A stretch of DNA of 64,000 nt from Acetivibrio mesophilus (lineage in GTDB: Bacteria; Bacillota; Clostridia; Acetivibrionales; Acetivibrionaceae). The DNA is taken from positions 27,003 through 91,002 of the forward strand of contig NZ_RLII01000013.1 of the NCBI RefSeq assembly GCF_004102745.1, in the 5' to 3' direction. The position numbers and the translations under genes are program-made. The notes under the pieces were generated by a model. It made no database searches. It worked only from the letters and a program-made list of their open reading frames with translations, and was not told where the DNA came from. This document shows, in pieces, positions 9,591-18,440 of the stretch (positions are counted from its first letter, which is position 1; each line of letters opens with the position of its first letter).

Positions 9591-9605
9591 TAATCCAAAT
9601 AAATT

Positions 9606-9633
9606 AAGCTCAGCGAATGCTGAGCTTTTCTCT
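9606..9633 (+). terminator. Terminator after the 78-aa gene
   Basis: A 9-bp perfect stem AAGCTCAGC/GCTGAGCTT with a 4-nt loop is followed by TTCTCTC on the plus strand. It may also stop rnf transcripts coming from the right, although the minus side has a poorer T-tract. Confidence 0.8.
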
Positions 9634-9641
9634 CAAGATAT

Positions 9642-10445
9642 TTAGATTTCGCATTTATACTTTTTAATTGCTCCGGTAGGACAAACGCCTATACATTCAC
9701 TGCAGTTGATGCAGGCATCCGGATTTATCTTTGCCAACGTTCCCTGAACCTCTATAGCACCATGTTGGCAAACCTTGGAGCATTTTCCGCAGCCAATGCA
9801 TCCCACAGTGCAGTTCTTTCTCACCACAGCTCCCTTATCTAGACTAGAGCATGCAACTGTATACTCATTGGACTTTGGAACTATTTTTATTATTCTCTTA
9901 GGGCAAGAAGCTACACACTTTTCACATGCCTTGCACCTTGACTCAATAATTCTAGCCAAACCGTTTATCATCACAATTGCATCAAAGGGACAAGCTCTTT
10001 TACAATTACCCAGACCCACGCAACCATAAGTACATGCTGAAGGTCCGCCAAAAAGGGGCGCTGCTGCTGCGCAATCCTCAATTCCCGAGTACTCATACTT
10101 TTGCTTGCAGGATTCATAAGTCCCAGAGCACATAACCCTAGCAACCTTGACCACAGCCGCTTCAGCCTTTACCCCGAGAATCTCACCAATTTTATCGGCA
10201 ACCTCCTGGCCTCCTACAGGACAGGCATTGGGTTTGCATTTTCCCTCAACAACGCCCTCTGCAAATGCATCACAGCCCGTCTGTCCACAGGCACCGCAAT
10301 TGGCACCCGGTAAAACCTCCCTTATCATGCCAACTCTCTCATCAACCTTCACTTCAAATTTCTTTGACGCAATGGAAAGACCGAGCCCCGACAAAAGGCC
10401 TATACCTCCAATAATAGCAGTTGGTATTAACAAATCGTAAACCAT
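9642..10445 (-). CDS. rnfB: Rnf complex iron-sulfur subunit RnfB
   Basis: This 267-residue protein is the ferredoxin-facing subunit of the ion-translocating ferredoxin:NAD+ oxidoreductase. An N-terminal membrane helix (residues about 5-24) precedes a CGACGQTGCD cluster-binding motif. Four CxxC/CxxxCP ferredoxin-type motifs follow: CVGLGNCKRACP, CKACEKCVASCP, GCGKCSKVCQ and CINCSECIGVCP. This is the long clostridial form with several [4Fe-4S] clusters. It is the last gene of the rnfCDGEAB operon, 39 bp after rnfA. Electrons from reduced ferredoxin, produced for example by the Por enzyme at 57-60 kb, would enter here. Confidence 0.95.
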   Translation of the reverse strand: MVYDLLIPTAIIGGIGLLSGLGLSIASKKFEVKVDERVGMIREVLPGANCGACGQTGCDAFAEGVVEGKCKPNACPVGGQEVADKIGEILGVKAEAAVVKVARVMCSGTYESCKQKYEYSGIEDCAAAAPLFGGPSACTYGCVGLGNCKRACPFDAIVMINGLARIIESRCKACEKCVASCPKRIIKIVPKSNEYTVACSSLDKGAVVRKNCTVGCIGCGKCSKVCQHGAIEVQGTLAKINPDACINCSECIGVCPTGAIKKYKCEI

Positions 10446-10484
10446 ATTCTAAACAACCCCTCTTAATGATCTGGAAAAACATTC

Positions 10485-11105
10485 TTATATACCAAGAAGT
10501 CCTTGGAAACCAAAAAATGCCAGGGAAACAAAAGCCGCTGAAATCAGTGCTATCGGAAGTCCCTTAAACGATTCCGGTATATTACTGTACTCCAATTTTT
10601 CCCTTACCCCTGCAAATAAAACCAGTGCCAGAGTAAATCCAAGCCCTGCCGCAAAACCATAAACGGTGGATTCCAAAACATCATATCCCACGTCAACATT
10701 CAGCAATGCAACCCCCAGCACAGCACAGTTAGTGGTAATAAGCGGAAGATAAATACCCAATGCCCTGTAAAGCGGAGGTACAAACTTCTTCAATATGATT
10801 TCAACAAGCTGTACAAGCGCAGCTATAACAAGAATAAACAATATAGTCTGCAGGTATTCAAGCCCATAGGTTACAAGTAAACGGTTATACAGCAATCTTG
10901 TCACTAATGAAGCAATGGTCATAACAAAGGTTACTGCAAAGCCCATTCCTGTTGCTGTTGAAAGCTTCTTCGAAACCCCGAGAAACGGACAGATTCCCAA
11001 AAACTGCGAAAGTACGAAATTCTTCACCAGCAAAGCAGATATAGTTATAGTCATCAAACTACCAAGTCTAGATAAAGCCTCCATTACTATATAAAATAAC
11101 TCCAT
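10485..11105 (-). CDS. rnfA: Rnf complex membrane subunit RnfA
   Basis: RnfA has 206 residues and about six membrane helices, and is homologous to RnfE and to NqrE. The signature LLVKNFVLSQFLGICPFLGVSKK (shown here only as a landmark) near residue 22 carries the cysteine of the intramembrane iron-sulfur site that RnfA shares with RnfE. The start codon overlaps the rnfE stop as TAATG, which suggests translational coupling. The N-terminus is some 10-15 residues longer than many RnfA proteins, so an internal ATG is possible. With RnfE it forms the central membrane electron conduit. Confidence 0.94.
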   Translation of the reverse strand: MELFYIVMEALSRLGSLMTITISALLVKNFVLSQFLGICPFLGVSKKLSTATGMGFAVTFVMTIASLVTRLLYNRLLVTYGLEYLQTILFILVIAALVQLVEIILKKFVPPLYRALGIYLPLITTNCAVLGVALLNVDVGYDVLESTVYGFAAGLGFTLALVLFAGVREKLEYSNIPESFKGLPIALISAAFVSLAFFGFQGLLGI

Positions 11106-11767
11106 TACATTTGAGCCTCCTCGCCATTATTTGAAGCCCCGCAAGGCATGGGACATGATTCACAGCCCTTATGCTCAATCTTTACTGCTGAGAATTTATT
11201 TATGGCTGCCAATATAAATCCAAACGCCAGAAACCCTCCGGGAGGAAGTATCATGATTATTGCCGGTTCAAAAACTCCACCGGTAACATTCATTCCAAAC
11301 CATGTGCCGTTCCCAAGTATCTCTCTAAAACTTCCCATAACAAGAAGTGCAAGGGTAAAGCCTATCCCCATACCCACACCATCAAGAATCGACATAACGG
11401 GATTATTCTTGTTTGCAAACATCTCTGCCCTGGCAAGTATTATACAGTTTACAACTATAAGAGGTATAAATATGCCTAACTGTTTATCAATAGCAGGAAG
11501 GTATGCCTTAAGAAGCATCTGCACTATTGTCACAAAACCCGAAATAATTGTTATATAGGCTGGTATTCTGACTTTGTCAGGTATTACTTTTCTCAAAAGG
11601 GAAATCACTGCATTTGAACCCATCAACACCAGTGTAACAGCAGCACCCATTCCAATAGCATTTTCGGCCGATGTTGTTACAGCCAAAGTAGGGCAAGTAC
11701 CAAGAACGAGCCTGAATACCGGATTCTCCTTTATTATCCCTTTCGTTACAGTCTTAAAACCGCTCAT
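11105..11767 (-). CDS. rnfE: Rnf complex membrane subunit RnfE
   Basis: RnfE has 220 residues and about six transmembrane helices. The N-terminal region reads ENPVFRLVLGTCPTLAVTTSA, with the conserved cysteine that pairs with that of RnfA. The C-terminal tail is cytosolic and cysteine-rich (CESCPMPCG), a feature found in clostridial RnfE. The ATG lies 1 bp after the rnfG stop and a GAGGGG ribosome site lies inside the end of rnfG. It works with RnfA and RnfD in the membrane part of the complex. Confidence 0.94.
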   Translation of the reverse strand: MSGFKTVTKGIIKENPVFRLVLGTCPTLAVTTSAENAIGMGAAVTLVLMGSNAVISLLRKVIPDKVRIPAYITIISGFVTIVQMLLKAYLPAIDKQLGIFIPLIVVNCIILARAEMFANKNNPVMSILDGVGMGIGFTLALLVMGSFREILGNGTWFGMNVTGGVFEPAIIMILPPGGFLAFGFILAAINKFSAVKIEHKGCESCPMPCGASNNGEEAQM

Positions 11768-11768
11768 T

Positions 11769-12362
11769 TCATAAATCCCCCTCTAATTTGCTAAGCTCCG
11801 TGTTAACATTAAGAGCTGCCTGAACTGCTTTTGTTACAGCCTTTGAAGTTATGGTCGCTCCGCTTATGGCATCAATCTCTTCATCCTTTGTCTTGTTATT
11901 TTTCACCACAGTCAGCGCACCCTTTGGCGAAATACCCTGAAACTGGGATATAAAAGGTTCATCTTTTGCTTTGGAACCAAGACCCGGTGTTTCATTGTTG
12001 TCACCAATCTTTACTCCGGTTATTGTCCCTTCGCTGTCTATCCCCACTGTTATTTTTATCGTGCCTCCATACCCCTTTGTTTCTGTAAGGAACACTCTGC
12101 CAATGGCATCTTCTCCTTTAAATCCTACAAATGCCTTCTTTACAGGAAAAAGAGCCTCATTATCGTTTATTACTGCCTCAAGACCTTGAATTTCTTCAAA
12201 GCTTTCGGCCAAGGACAATACTTCTTTTCTTGCACTCTCCTCCTCTAGTCTTGCCGCCTCGGCTATCTTATCCTTTGTCAAGGAATTGGTAAATGCCAAA
12301 GCCAAAGTAACAACGGAACATATTAATAATAAAACTACTGTTGGTTTAACTATATCACTCAA
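11769..12362 (-). CDS. rnfG: Rnf complex flavoprotein RnfG
   Basis: RnfG has one N-terminal membrane helix and an extracytoplasmic FMN-binding domain. The motif DAISGATITS near the C-terminus matches the S/T-GAT motif, whose last threonine takes a covalent FMN through a phosphoester bond. I place the start at a TTG at 12362. GGAGGTGG lies 8 nt upstream and the TTG overlaps the rnfD stop (TTGAGTGA), giving 197 residues. The longer reading from 12407 would overlap rnfD by 53 bp. A GTG a few codons upstream is a second choice but sits inside the ribosome site. Confidence 0.92.
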   Translation of the reverse strand: MSDIVKPTVVLLLICSVVTLALAFTNSLTKDKIAEAARLEEESARKEVLSLAESFEEIQGLEAVINDNEALFPVKKAFVGFKGEDAIGRVFLTETKGYGGTIKITVGIDSEGTITGVKIGDNNETPGLGSKAKDEPFISQFQGISPKGALTVVKNNKTKDEEIDAISGATITSKAVTKAVQAALNVNTELSKLEGDL

Positions 12363-13311
12363 CTGCTTTTCCACCTCCAAAACTTTTGGGAACAGTATAT
12401 CTATCAATCAATGGAACCATAATATTCATTATAAGGATTGCAAAGGATACCCCTTCCGGATAATTGGTAAAAAGTCTTATGATTCCCGTAAGAAGTCCAC
12501 ATCCTATCGCCATAATTATCTGCCCTTTAATGGTCATAGGCGAAGTTGCATAATCCGTAGCCATATAAATTGCCCCCAGAATCAGACCGCCGGATAGTAT
12601 ATGATATAAAAAGTCACCGTTAAATAATACCGAGCCACCAAACACCCATGTAAACAAACCCAGGGTTCCGATGTATGCCAGAGGTATTTGTGGACCTATA
12701 ACCCTTCTTGCCACAAGGTAAATCCCCCCTAGCAAAAGAGCTGCAGCAGAAACCTCTCCTATACATCCTCCTACATTACCCAAAAAAAGGTCTTTATAGG
12801 ACGGAAAAACAATTGATGCCGTATCTTCTGCCTTCAACAAAGCAAGAGGAGTTGCCGAAGAAACTTCATCCACACCCGGTATTGCCCAATTTGTCATGTG
12901 TCCTGCATAGGAAATAAACAAAAACACTCTTGCCCCCAGTGCAGGATTTATAAAATTCTGCCCCAAACCGCCAAACAACTGTTTTATGACAACTACTGCC
13001 ACAACTGCTCCTATCGCAACCATCCACAGAGGTGCTGTAGGCGGAAGGTTTAACGCCAGCAGAAGCCCTGTAACCACTGCACTCAAATCTGAAATTGTAT
13101 TGCTTCTTTTCATCAGCCTTCTTGAGAAATACTCTGACAACACGCAGGTCAAGATACTTACCAAAATCACCAGCAGTGTCCTAGGCCCAAAAAAGAACAC
13201 GCCTGCCAATGACGCCGGAAGAAGGGCAATAATTACATCCAGCATTATCCGCCTTGTATTTGCATTATCCCTTATATGAGGCGATGATGATACTACAAAA
13301 CTATTCTCCAA
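12355..13311 (-). CDS. rnfD: Rnf complex membrane flavoprotein RnfD
   Basis: RnfD has 318 residues with about nine membrane helices, related to NqrB. The loop DEVSSATPLALLK (near residue 160) is the covalent FMN attachment region, where the threonine of S-A-T-P carries the cofactor. It starts 1 bp after the rnfC stop on the same strand. RnfD is generally considered part of the ion-translocating path. Whether this Rnf pumps Na+ or H+ cannot be read from the sequence by eye. Confidence 0.94.
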   Translation of the reverse strand: MENSFVVSSSPHIRDNANTRRIMLDVIIALLPASLAGVFFFGPRTLLVILVSILTCVLSEYFSRRLMKRSNTISDLSAVVTGLLLALNLPPTAPLWMVAIGAVVAVVVIKQLFGGLGQNFINPALGARVFLFISYAGHMTNWAIPGVDEVSSATPLALLKAEDTASIVFPSYKDLFLGNVGGCIGEVSAAALLLGGIYLVARRVIGPQIPLAYIGTLGLFTWVFGGSVLFNGDFLYHILSGGLILGAIYMATDYATSPMTIKGQIIMAIGCGLLTGIIRLFTNYPEGVSFAILIMNIMVPLIDRYTVPKSFGGGKAVE

Positions 13312-13312
13312 A

Positions 13313-14632
13313 TTATTTACCCCCTTTCGCTGCCGCCTGTTTTACCTGTGCCTTGCCAAGCCTTATTGACTGTACAAGATTTATCTTTGCCGGACACACA
13401 TAGGAACAGCTGCCACATTCAATGCAATCCATTACATGGTACTTATTAAGCTCTTCAATTTCTTCCTTTAACGAATTGTTATTCAGATAGAGAGGAAGTA
13501 AATTCATCGGACACGCTTTTACACACCTTCCGCACCTTATGCAAGCTTGCTCCTGAGGCAATACAGCACTTGTTTCATCAAAAGCCAGTAGCGCATTTGT
13601 ATGCTTAAGCACCGGTGTATTTAGCGTAAACTGGGCTATTCCCATCATTGGTCCACCCATCAAAATCTTTTTTGGAACGATACCGAAACCTCCGCAGAAA
13701 TTGAAAACTTCAGATACCGGTGTCCCTATCAAAGCCTCCACATTGGACGGTCTCTTAACTGAAGGTCCGTCCACCGTGACCCTTTTCTTTATAAGGGGCA
13801 TTCCGGTCTTGGTATACTCCGATATAAACGACACACTGTTTACATTCATGACAATTACTCCAACATCCGCAGGCAACTTCCCAGGTGGAACTTTTCTTCC
13901 GGTTGTGGCATAAATAAGCATTTTCTCTGCACCTTGCGGATACCGGGATTTAAGCTTGATTACATTTATTTTATCGTTTGTTGCCGCAACACGAGTCATC
14001 TCTTTTATGGCTTCCGGCTTGTTATCCTCAATACCTATCAGTACATTATCGATTTCAAGAACTTCCATAATAATATTGATTCCGCTGATTACATTCCAAG
14101 AGTTCTCAATAATTTCTCGGTAATCGGAAGTTATATATGGCTCACACTCAGCGGCATTGATAATCAATGTGTCTATCTTTATGCCTGGAGGAGGTGAAAG
14201 CTTGACATGAGCCGGAAATCCCGCACCGCCAAGTCCTACCAGTCCGGATTCCCGAATGACTGAAATAAATTCGTTGCTGTTGGAAAAATTAGGTGGTTTA
14301 ATACCTTCATAGACTTCTTGATTTCCATCGGTCTTAATTTCCACTGATGTAACGTAAACCCCTCCCGCATAAAGCATCGGAGCTACATCGGTTACTGTTC
14401 CGGATACACTTGAATGGATGGGCGACGATATATACTTATTAGAATTCCCAATTATCTGTCCCACCCGAACAGTATCTCCCTTCTTCACACAGGGTTCGCA
14501 CGGTGCTCCGATATGCTGAAGCATAGGAATTGTTACCTTTTCCGGAACCCCCATTTTGACCGTTTCACATCCAGCAGTATTTTTCGAATGAGGAACTGTA
14601 GTTCCCCCCCTAAAGAAATTCTTAACAAACAT
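13313..14632 (-). CDS. rnfC: Rnf complex NADH-binding subunit RnfC
   Basis: RnfC is the soluble subunit that binds NAD(H) and FMN, related to the 51-kDa subunit of complex I. Visible are VGLGGAGFPAHVKL (near residue 130), a nucleotide-binding glycine-rich loop, and two [4Fe-4S] motifs, CIRCGRCVKACP and CIECGSCSYVCP, near the C-terminus. The start is placed at ATG 14632 (439 aa); the frame extends to a TTG at 14671 but without family support. It is the first gene of the operon in the order C-D-G-E-A-B, typical of clostridia. A promoter should lie in the gap to ytvI. Confidence 0.93.
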   Translation of the reverse strand: MFVKNFFRGGTTVPHSKNTAGCETVKMGVPEKVTIPMLQHIGAPCEPCVKKGDTVRVGQIIGNSNKYISSPIHSSVSGTVTDVAPMLYAGGVYVTSVEIKTDGNQEVYEGIKPPNFSNSNEFISVIRESGLVGLGGAGFPAHVKLSPPPGIKIDTLIINAAECEPYITSDYREIIENSWNVISGINIIMEVLEIDNVLIGIEDNKPEAIKEMTRVAATNDKINVIKLKSRYPQGAEKMLIYATTGRKVPPGKLPADVGVIVMNVNSVSFISEYTKTGMPLIKKRVTVDGPSVKRPSNVEALIGTPVSEVFNFCGGFGIVPKKILMGGPMMGIAQFTLNTPVLKHTNALLAFDETSAVLPQEQACIRCGRCVKACPMNLLPLYLNNNSLKEEIEELNKYHVMDCIECGSCSYVCPAKINLVQSIRLGKAQVKQAAAKGGK

Positions 14633-15180
14633 TTGAATGACCCCATTTAAAATAGTTTTTATTTCCTGCAATAAAATTACACATAGCGCAAGTATCTGTC
14701 TTTTATATGCTCACTCTTTCATAATAACATATCGGCAATTTTAATAAAATATTTTGATTTGTGTAAAACAGGCAATTATTACCATGGCGCAAAATTAGTG
14801 GATTTTTGTAATCTTTGTAGGTATACTGTATACAACTTTAAATATTCCACAATGCATACTAAAAATGAGCAATTTCTACAATAAGCTATTCGAGTAGAGC
14901 AATAAACCCCATCCCCATTGACAGGTCTTTTTTATTTTCTTCGGCAGGTTATCTTTTTACACTGAATATTATATTTGCAACTCTCTAATAAGTCAAATAA
15001 GAATTTGCCAAATTTCAAGACCTCATAATACCCGTTTGCATTCTATTTTCTATAAAACAGCGTTATCCTTATATTCGTTTGCATCGGTTTTTTTATAAAT
15101 TTACCAACATATATATTTATATAGGACTTTTGATTAAAGCATATCCCTTTATTAAATAATAGTATTGGAGAAGTAATGGT
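14633..15180. other. Divergent intergenic region rnfC/ytvI
   Basis: This AT-rich stretch of about 550 bp separates the divergent rnf operon and ytvI. No gene or clear RNA fold is seen. On the minus strand a TTTACA-like hexamer occurs upstream of rnfC, but its -10 partner is poor, so I do not call a promoter. Confidence 0.4.
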
Positions 15181-16248
15181 ATGAATTTTTTATGGAAAAA
15201 GCAAAAAAAAGCAATAATTAGTCTGTTGATCGTATCAATATTGCTAATCTTGCTCTATATTATAATGAATTATCTCTTTGCTCTTATTCTGCCTTTTTTA
15301 ATTGCCATAATAATATCTTCTGTCAACGAGCCTCTTATTAACTGTATGGAAACAAAGCTTAGGTTGAGCAGAAAAATTGCCTCAGTCATATCCCTCACTA
15401 TTACGGTAAGCATAATTATCGTTTTGATTTCCTTATGTGTATTTAAAGTATATTATGAACTGGTAAAGCTTAATGCCAATCTCCCCCATTATATAGAATC
15501 TTTTTCTGCCGCCGCCTCAAACTGCTACAGCCGTGTCAGCGTTTTTTATTATTATCTTCCGGAGAACCTGTCCGGTATCTTTGAGTATAATCTTAAATCA
15601 TTGCTGCCCAAGCTTGAGATTATAACCGGTCGAATAGCCGAATCAATTATAAATAGTATCGCCTCAATACCTAAAGCTGCAGTGTTCACTACTGTGACTC
15701 TTTTATCTTCCTACTTTATTAGTAGTGACCGCAGAAAGATTAGAAGCTTTATTTACAGACAGCTCCCTGTAAATTTTAAGCAAGGTTTTATCGGCATCAA
15801 AAGCGACACCTTTTCAACTATAGCCGGATATATAAAGGCTCAGCTCATACTTATGTGCATTACCTTCATTGAAACCACTTTGGGTCTTATTGTCATAAAA
15901 TCCGAATACGCAGTACTAATCGGCTTTATTGCTGCGATAGCAGATGCAGTGCCCATTGTAGGAACAGGCATTGTTCTATTTCCGCTTATAGCCTGGAATT
16001 TTATCGGCGGAAACATTCAAATGGCTCTAGGCATAACGGCAGTATACCTTTTTGGAGTAATTTTAAGACAGATAATCGAGCCGAAAATAGTTGCAAGCCA
16101 GACAGGAATTCACCCCTTTGTAACCCTCATCTCAATGTATTTGGGAATGATGCTCTTCGGATTTCCGGGACTTTTCATAGGACCCATGTTTGTGACAATT
16201 CTAAAAAGTCTCCACAAGTCCGGTCTTATAAGTGTATGGAGCGATTGA
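15181..16248 (+). CDS. ytvI: Sporulation integral membrane protein YtvI
   Basis: The protein has 355 residues and about eight transmembrane helices, in the AI-2E transporter superfamily, YtvI branch. Hydrophobic segments lie at residues about 12-50 (two helices), 60-80, 155-175, 210-265 (several) and 300-340. The conserved GLFIGPMFVTILK-type C-terminal segment is present. In Bacillus the homologue is linked to sporulation, but its transported substrate is not established. The start at 15181 is set by GGAGAAG 8 nt upstream; an ATG 6 nt earlier is closed after two codons. It converges on prmC with an 8-bp gap. Confidence 0.8.
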   Translation: MNFLWKKQKKAIISLLIVSILLILLYIIMNYLFALILPFLIAIIISSVNEPLINCMETKLRLSRKIASVISLTITVSIIIVLISLCVFKVYYELVKLNANLPHYIESFSAAASNCYSRVSVFYYYLPENLSGIFEYNLKSLLPKLEIITGRIAESIINSIASIPKAAVFTTVTLLSSYFISSDRRKIRSFIYRQLPVNFKQGFIGIKSDTFSTIAGYIKAQLILMCITFIETTLGLIVIKSEYAVLIGFIAAIADAVPIVGTGIVLFPLIAWNFIGGNIQMALGITAVYLFGVILRQIIEPKIVASQTGIHPFVTLISMYLGMMLFGFPGLFIGPMFVTILKSLHKSGLISVWSD

Positions 16249-16256
16249 TACATCAA

Positions 16257-17153
16257 CTACTTTCTATAGCCCATAACTACCCGGTCAATACCGGCTAGGT
16301 CCTTTACGCTTTTAATGGCGCAATAGCTTCTTTCCATAAGGCCCCAAACATCTTTTGCTTGGCCATACCCCACTTCAAAGGCCAGCAATGAGCCCGGGCT
16401 TAGAAGCTTTGTGGCTTCACAGGTTATGACCCTATAAAAGTCAAGGCCGTCCTCACCCCCATTTAGCGCCGTACCGGGTTCGAAATCCTTAACCTGCCTA
16501 TGGAGGGTCTTTATTTCTTCCGCAGGTATATAGGGAGGATTGGAAACAATGATGTCAAAAATACCTTCCTCATTGTGTTCAGTGACTTTTGCAAAGGGAC
16601 TTTGAGCTATAGCATTAAAGAGTCCTCCAAAAACATCGCCCTTTAGAAAAGACACCCGGTCCTCCACACCGCACCTTCTTGCATTTGCTTCGGCTGTTGC
16701 CAGCGCTCCTTCCGAGATATCTACTGCCAGAACCCTGCAGTCCTTTACAAAGTGAGCAAGGCTTACAGCTATACATCCCGATCCGGTACCAATATCAAGT
16801 ATTCTCGCATTCTTAAGTCCGGTATCCTTCACATGCCCTAATACAACCTCAACAAGGGTCTCGGTATCCTGTCTCGGTATCAGCACATCCGGTGTTACGA
16901 TAAAATCAAGAGACATAAACTCCTGATGTCCGGTTATATACTGAAGAGGCTTTCCCCTAACTCTTTCGTCAAGAAATGCTGCAAATTTTTCATACTCCTC
17001 ATCCTTCATGCTGTAATCATCATGAGAATAGAGAAAACTCCTATCAACATTCAATACATGGCACAAAAGTACCCCGGCCTCCAGTGCCGGGGTATCAATA
17101 TCTGCTGACTTAAGCAGCTTTATCCCCTTTAAAAGGGCATCCTTTAGTATCAC
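16257..17153 (-). CDS. prmC: Release factor glutamine methyltransferase PrmC
   Basis: PrmC methylates the glutamine of the GGQ motif of peptide-chain release factors, using SAM. Seen are an N-terminal helical domain (residues 1-90), the SAM-binding motif RILDIGTGSGC (about 117-127), the acidic AVDIS strand end, and the diagnostic NPPY motif (IIVSNPPYIP, about residue 205) that holds the target glutamine. The length of 298 includes a short insertion of about 15 residues just before NPPY. It lies 12 bp after yqhQ on the same strand, an arrangement common in Firmicutes. Confidence 0.93.
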   Translation of the reverse strand: MILKDALLKGIKLLKSADIDTPALEAGVLLCHVLNVDRSFLYSHDDYSMKDEEYEKFAAFLDERVRGKPLQYITGHQEFMSLDFIVTPDVLIPRQDTETLVEVVLGHVKDTGLKNARILDIGTGSGCIAVSLAHFVKDCRVLAVDISEGALATAEANARRCGVEDRVSFLKGDVFGGLFNAIAQSPFAKVTEHNEEGIFDIIVSNPPYIPAEEIKTLHRQVKDFEPGTALNGGEDGLDFYRVITCEATKLLSPGSLLAFEVGYGQAKDVWGLMERSYCAIKSVKDLAGIDRVVMGYRK

Positions 17154-17165
17154 GCTATCACCCTA

Positions 17166-18122
17166 TCACCATTTATCTTCTTCCTTGTTGTCCACCAATA
17201 CATTCTTCATGGCTTCAATAGCCACCTCTATCTGACTATCATCCGGCTCCCTTGTAGTAAATCCCTGGAACATCAATCCCGGTGTATTGATAATCCTTGC
17301 TATTTTTAACTGACTTCTTCCGCTTATCTTTATTATCTCATAGGATATGCCGGCTACCAAAGGAATCAAAATAACTCTAAGAAGTATGTTTATCCACAAG
17401 CCGTGCTGACCTACCAGCGAGAACACCAGTATACTTACTATCATAACTGTAAACAGAAAAGATGTCCCACACCGGGGATGTCTTGTTGAATATTTCTTGA
17501 CATTCTCAACAGTGAGCTCCTCTTCATTCTCATAGCAGTGTATGGTCTTATGTTCTGCTCCGTGATACTGCCAAACCCTTTTGATATCCTTCATTGTCGA
17601 TGTAAGAGCCATATACAGTATAAAAAGTCCAACCCTCACAATACCCTCAACTACATTATATATGATTGACCCCACACTTGTTGATTTGTCAATGGGCAAA
17701 AATGAGGCAACCAGGTTTGGAAGCACCATAAATAACAGTACACTGAAAATTATTGAAAATATAACCGAGATATAAATCAATACATCCTGCAGCTTATCAC
17801 CTAAAATTCGGTCAAGAAACTTATCAACCTTCGAAGGCTCTTTGCCTTCATCTTCTTCCAAATCTACAAACTCTGCCGAATACATCAATGCCTTAATTCC
17901 AAGAACCATCTGCTTAAAAATACCTACAAATCCCCGTATTATTGGGAGCTTCGAAAATTTACTCTTTTTGGGAACAGGTCTTTTTTCAACGATGATTTCC
18001 CCATCAGGCTTTCTTATTGCAATGGCAGCCTCCTTTGGGCCTATCATCATAAGTCCCTCAATTAGGGCCTGTCCACCTATGCTAGTCATATGCCTGGGTT
18101 TCTCAAAAATATCCTGTTTCAT
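17166..18122 (-). CDS. DUF1385 (YqhQ-like) membrane protein
   Basis: This protein of 318 residues belongs to the DUF1385 family. The N-terminus contains the family signature SIGGQALIEGLMMIGP. The central AEHKTIHCYENEEELTVENV (residues about 205-224) has the conserved H and C residues, and HPRCGTSFLF follows. About five membrane helices lie between residues 110 and 290. A metal site built from the His/Cys residues is plausible but unproven. The start at ATG 18122 has GAGGT 7 nt upstream; a GTG four codons earlier is less likely. It forms a two-gene unit with prmC. Confidence 0.85.
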   Translation of the reverse strand: MKQDIFEKPRHMTSIGGQALIEGLMMIGPKEAAIAIRKPDGEIIVEKRPVPKKSKFSKLPIIRGFVGIFKQMVLGIKALMYSAEFVDLEEDEGKEPSKVDKFLDRILGDKLQDVLIYISVIFSIIFSVLLFMVLPNLVASFLPIDKSTSVGSIIYNVVEGIVRVGLFILYMALTSTMKDIKRVWQYHGAEHKTIHCYENEEELTVENVKKYSTRHPRCGTSFLFTVMIVSILVFSLVGQHGLWINILLRVILIPLVAGISYEIIKISGRSQLKIARIINTPGLMFQGFTTREPDDSQIEVAIEAMKNVLVDNKEEDKW

Positions 18123-18315
18123 CCTAGACCTCACTTATAGTTTTATTAAATTTATTATACATTATTAAATTTATAAACTCAATAAAAACTCTAGCTTATC
18201 GAGATCCCTCGTTATTACTGATTTCACTTATTCCAAGGCTTCAAACAATTTTCTTTTCTTCTTTATTACAGTCAAGCTTGATATTTCCACCGTTTTGTAT
18301 GATTTAGAGGACAAA

Positions 18316-18376
18316 AATAAAAGCTCGGGACATTGAGTTCCTTCGCTTTTACGTCTTTTATTTTACTCGAAGAGCT
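18316..18376 (-). repeat. Dispersed post-terminator repeat, copy 2 (diverged)
   Basis: This copy follows the motB terminator. The GGGAC/GTCCC hairpin has become GGGAC/GTTCC and the GCCTCTT/AAGAGGC hairpin has decayed to ACGTCTT/AGAGCT, so it is an old copy, but order and orientation match the others. Confidence 0.75.
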
Positions 18377-18412
18377 AAAAAAGACTTTATGGTTTTGATT
18401 TGCCATAAAGCC
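18377..18412 (-). terminator. Terminator of motAB
   Basis: On the minus strand, stem GGCTTTATGG/CCATAAAGTC (10 bp with one G-U type pair at the base, loop of 10) followed by TTTTTTAGC, about 30 bp after the motB stop. Confidence 0.85.
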
Positions 18413-18440
18413 TTTTGTTATCATAATTTTATTGTATCCA

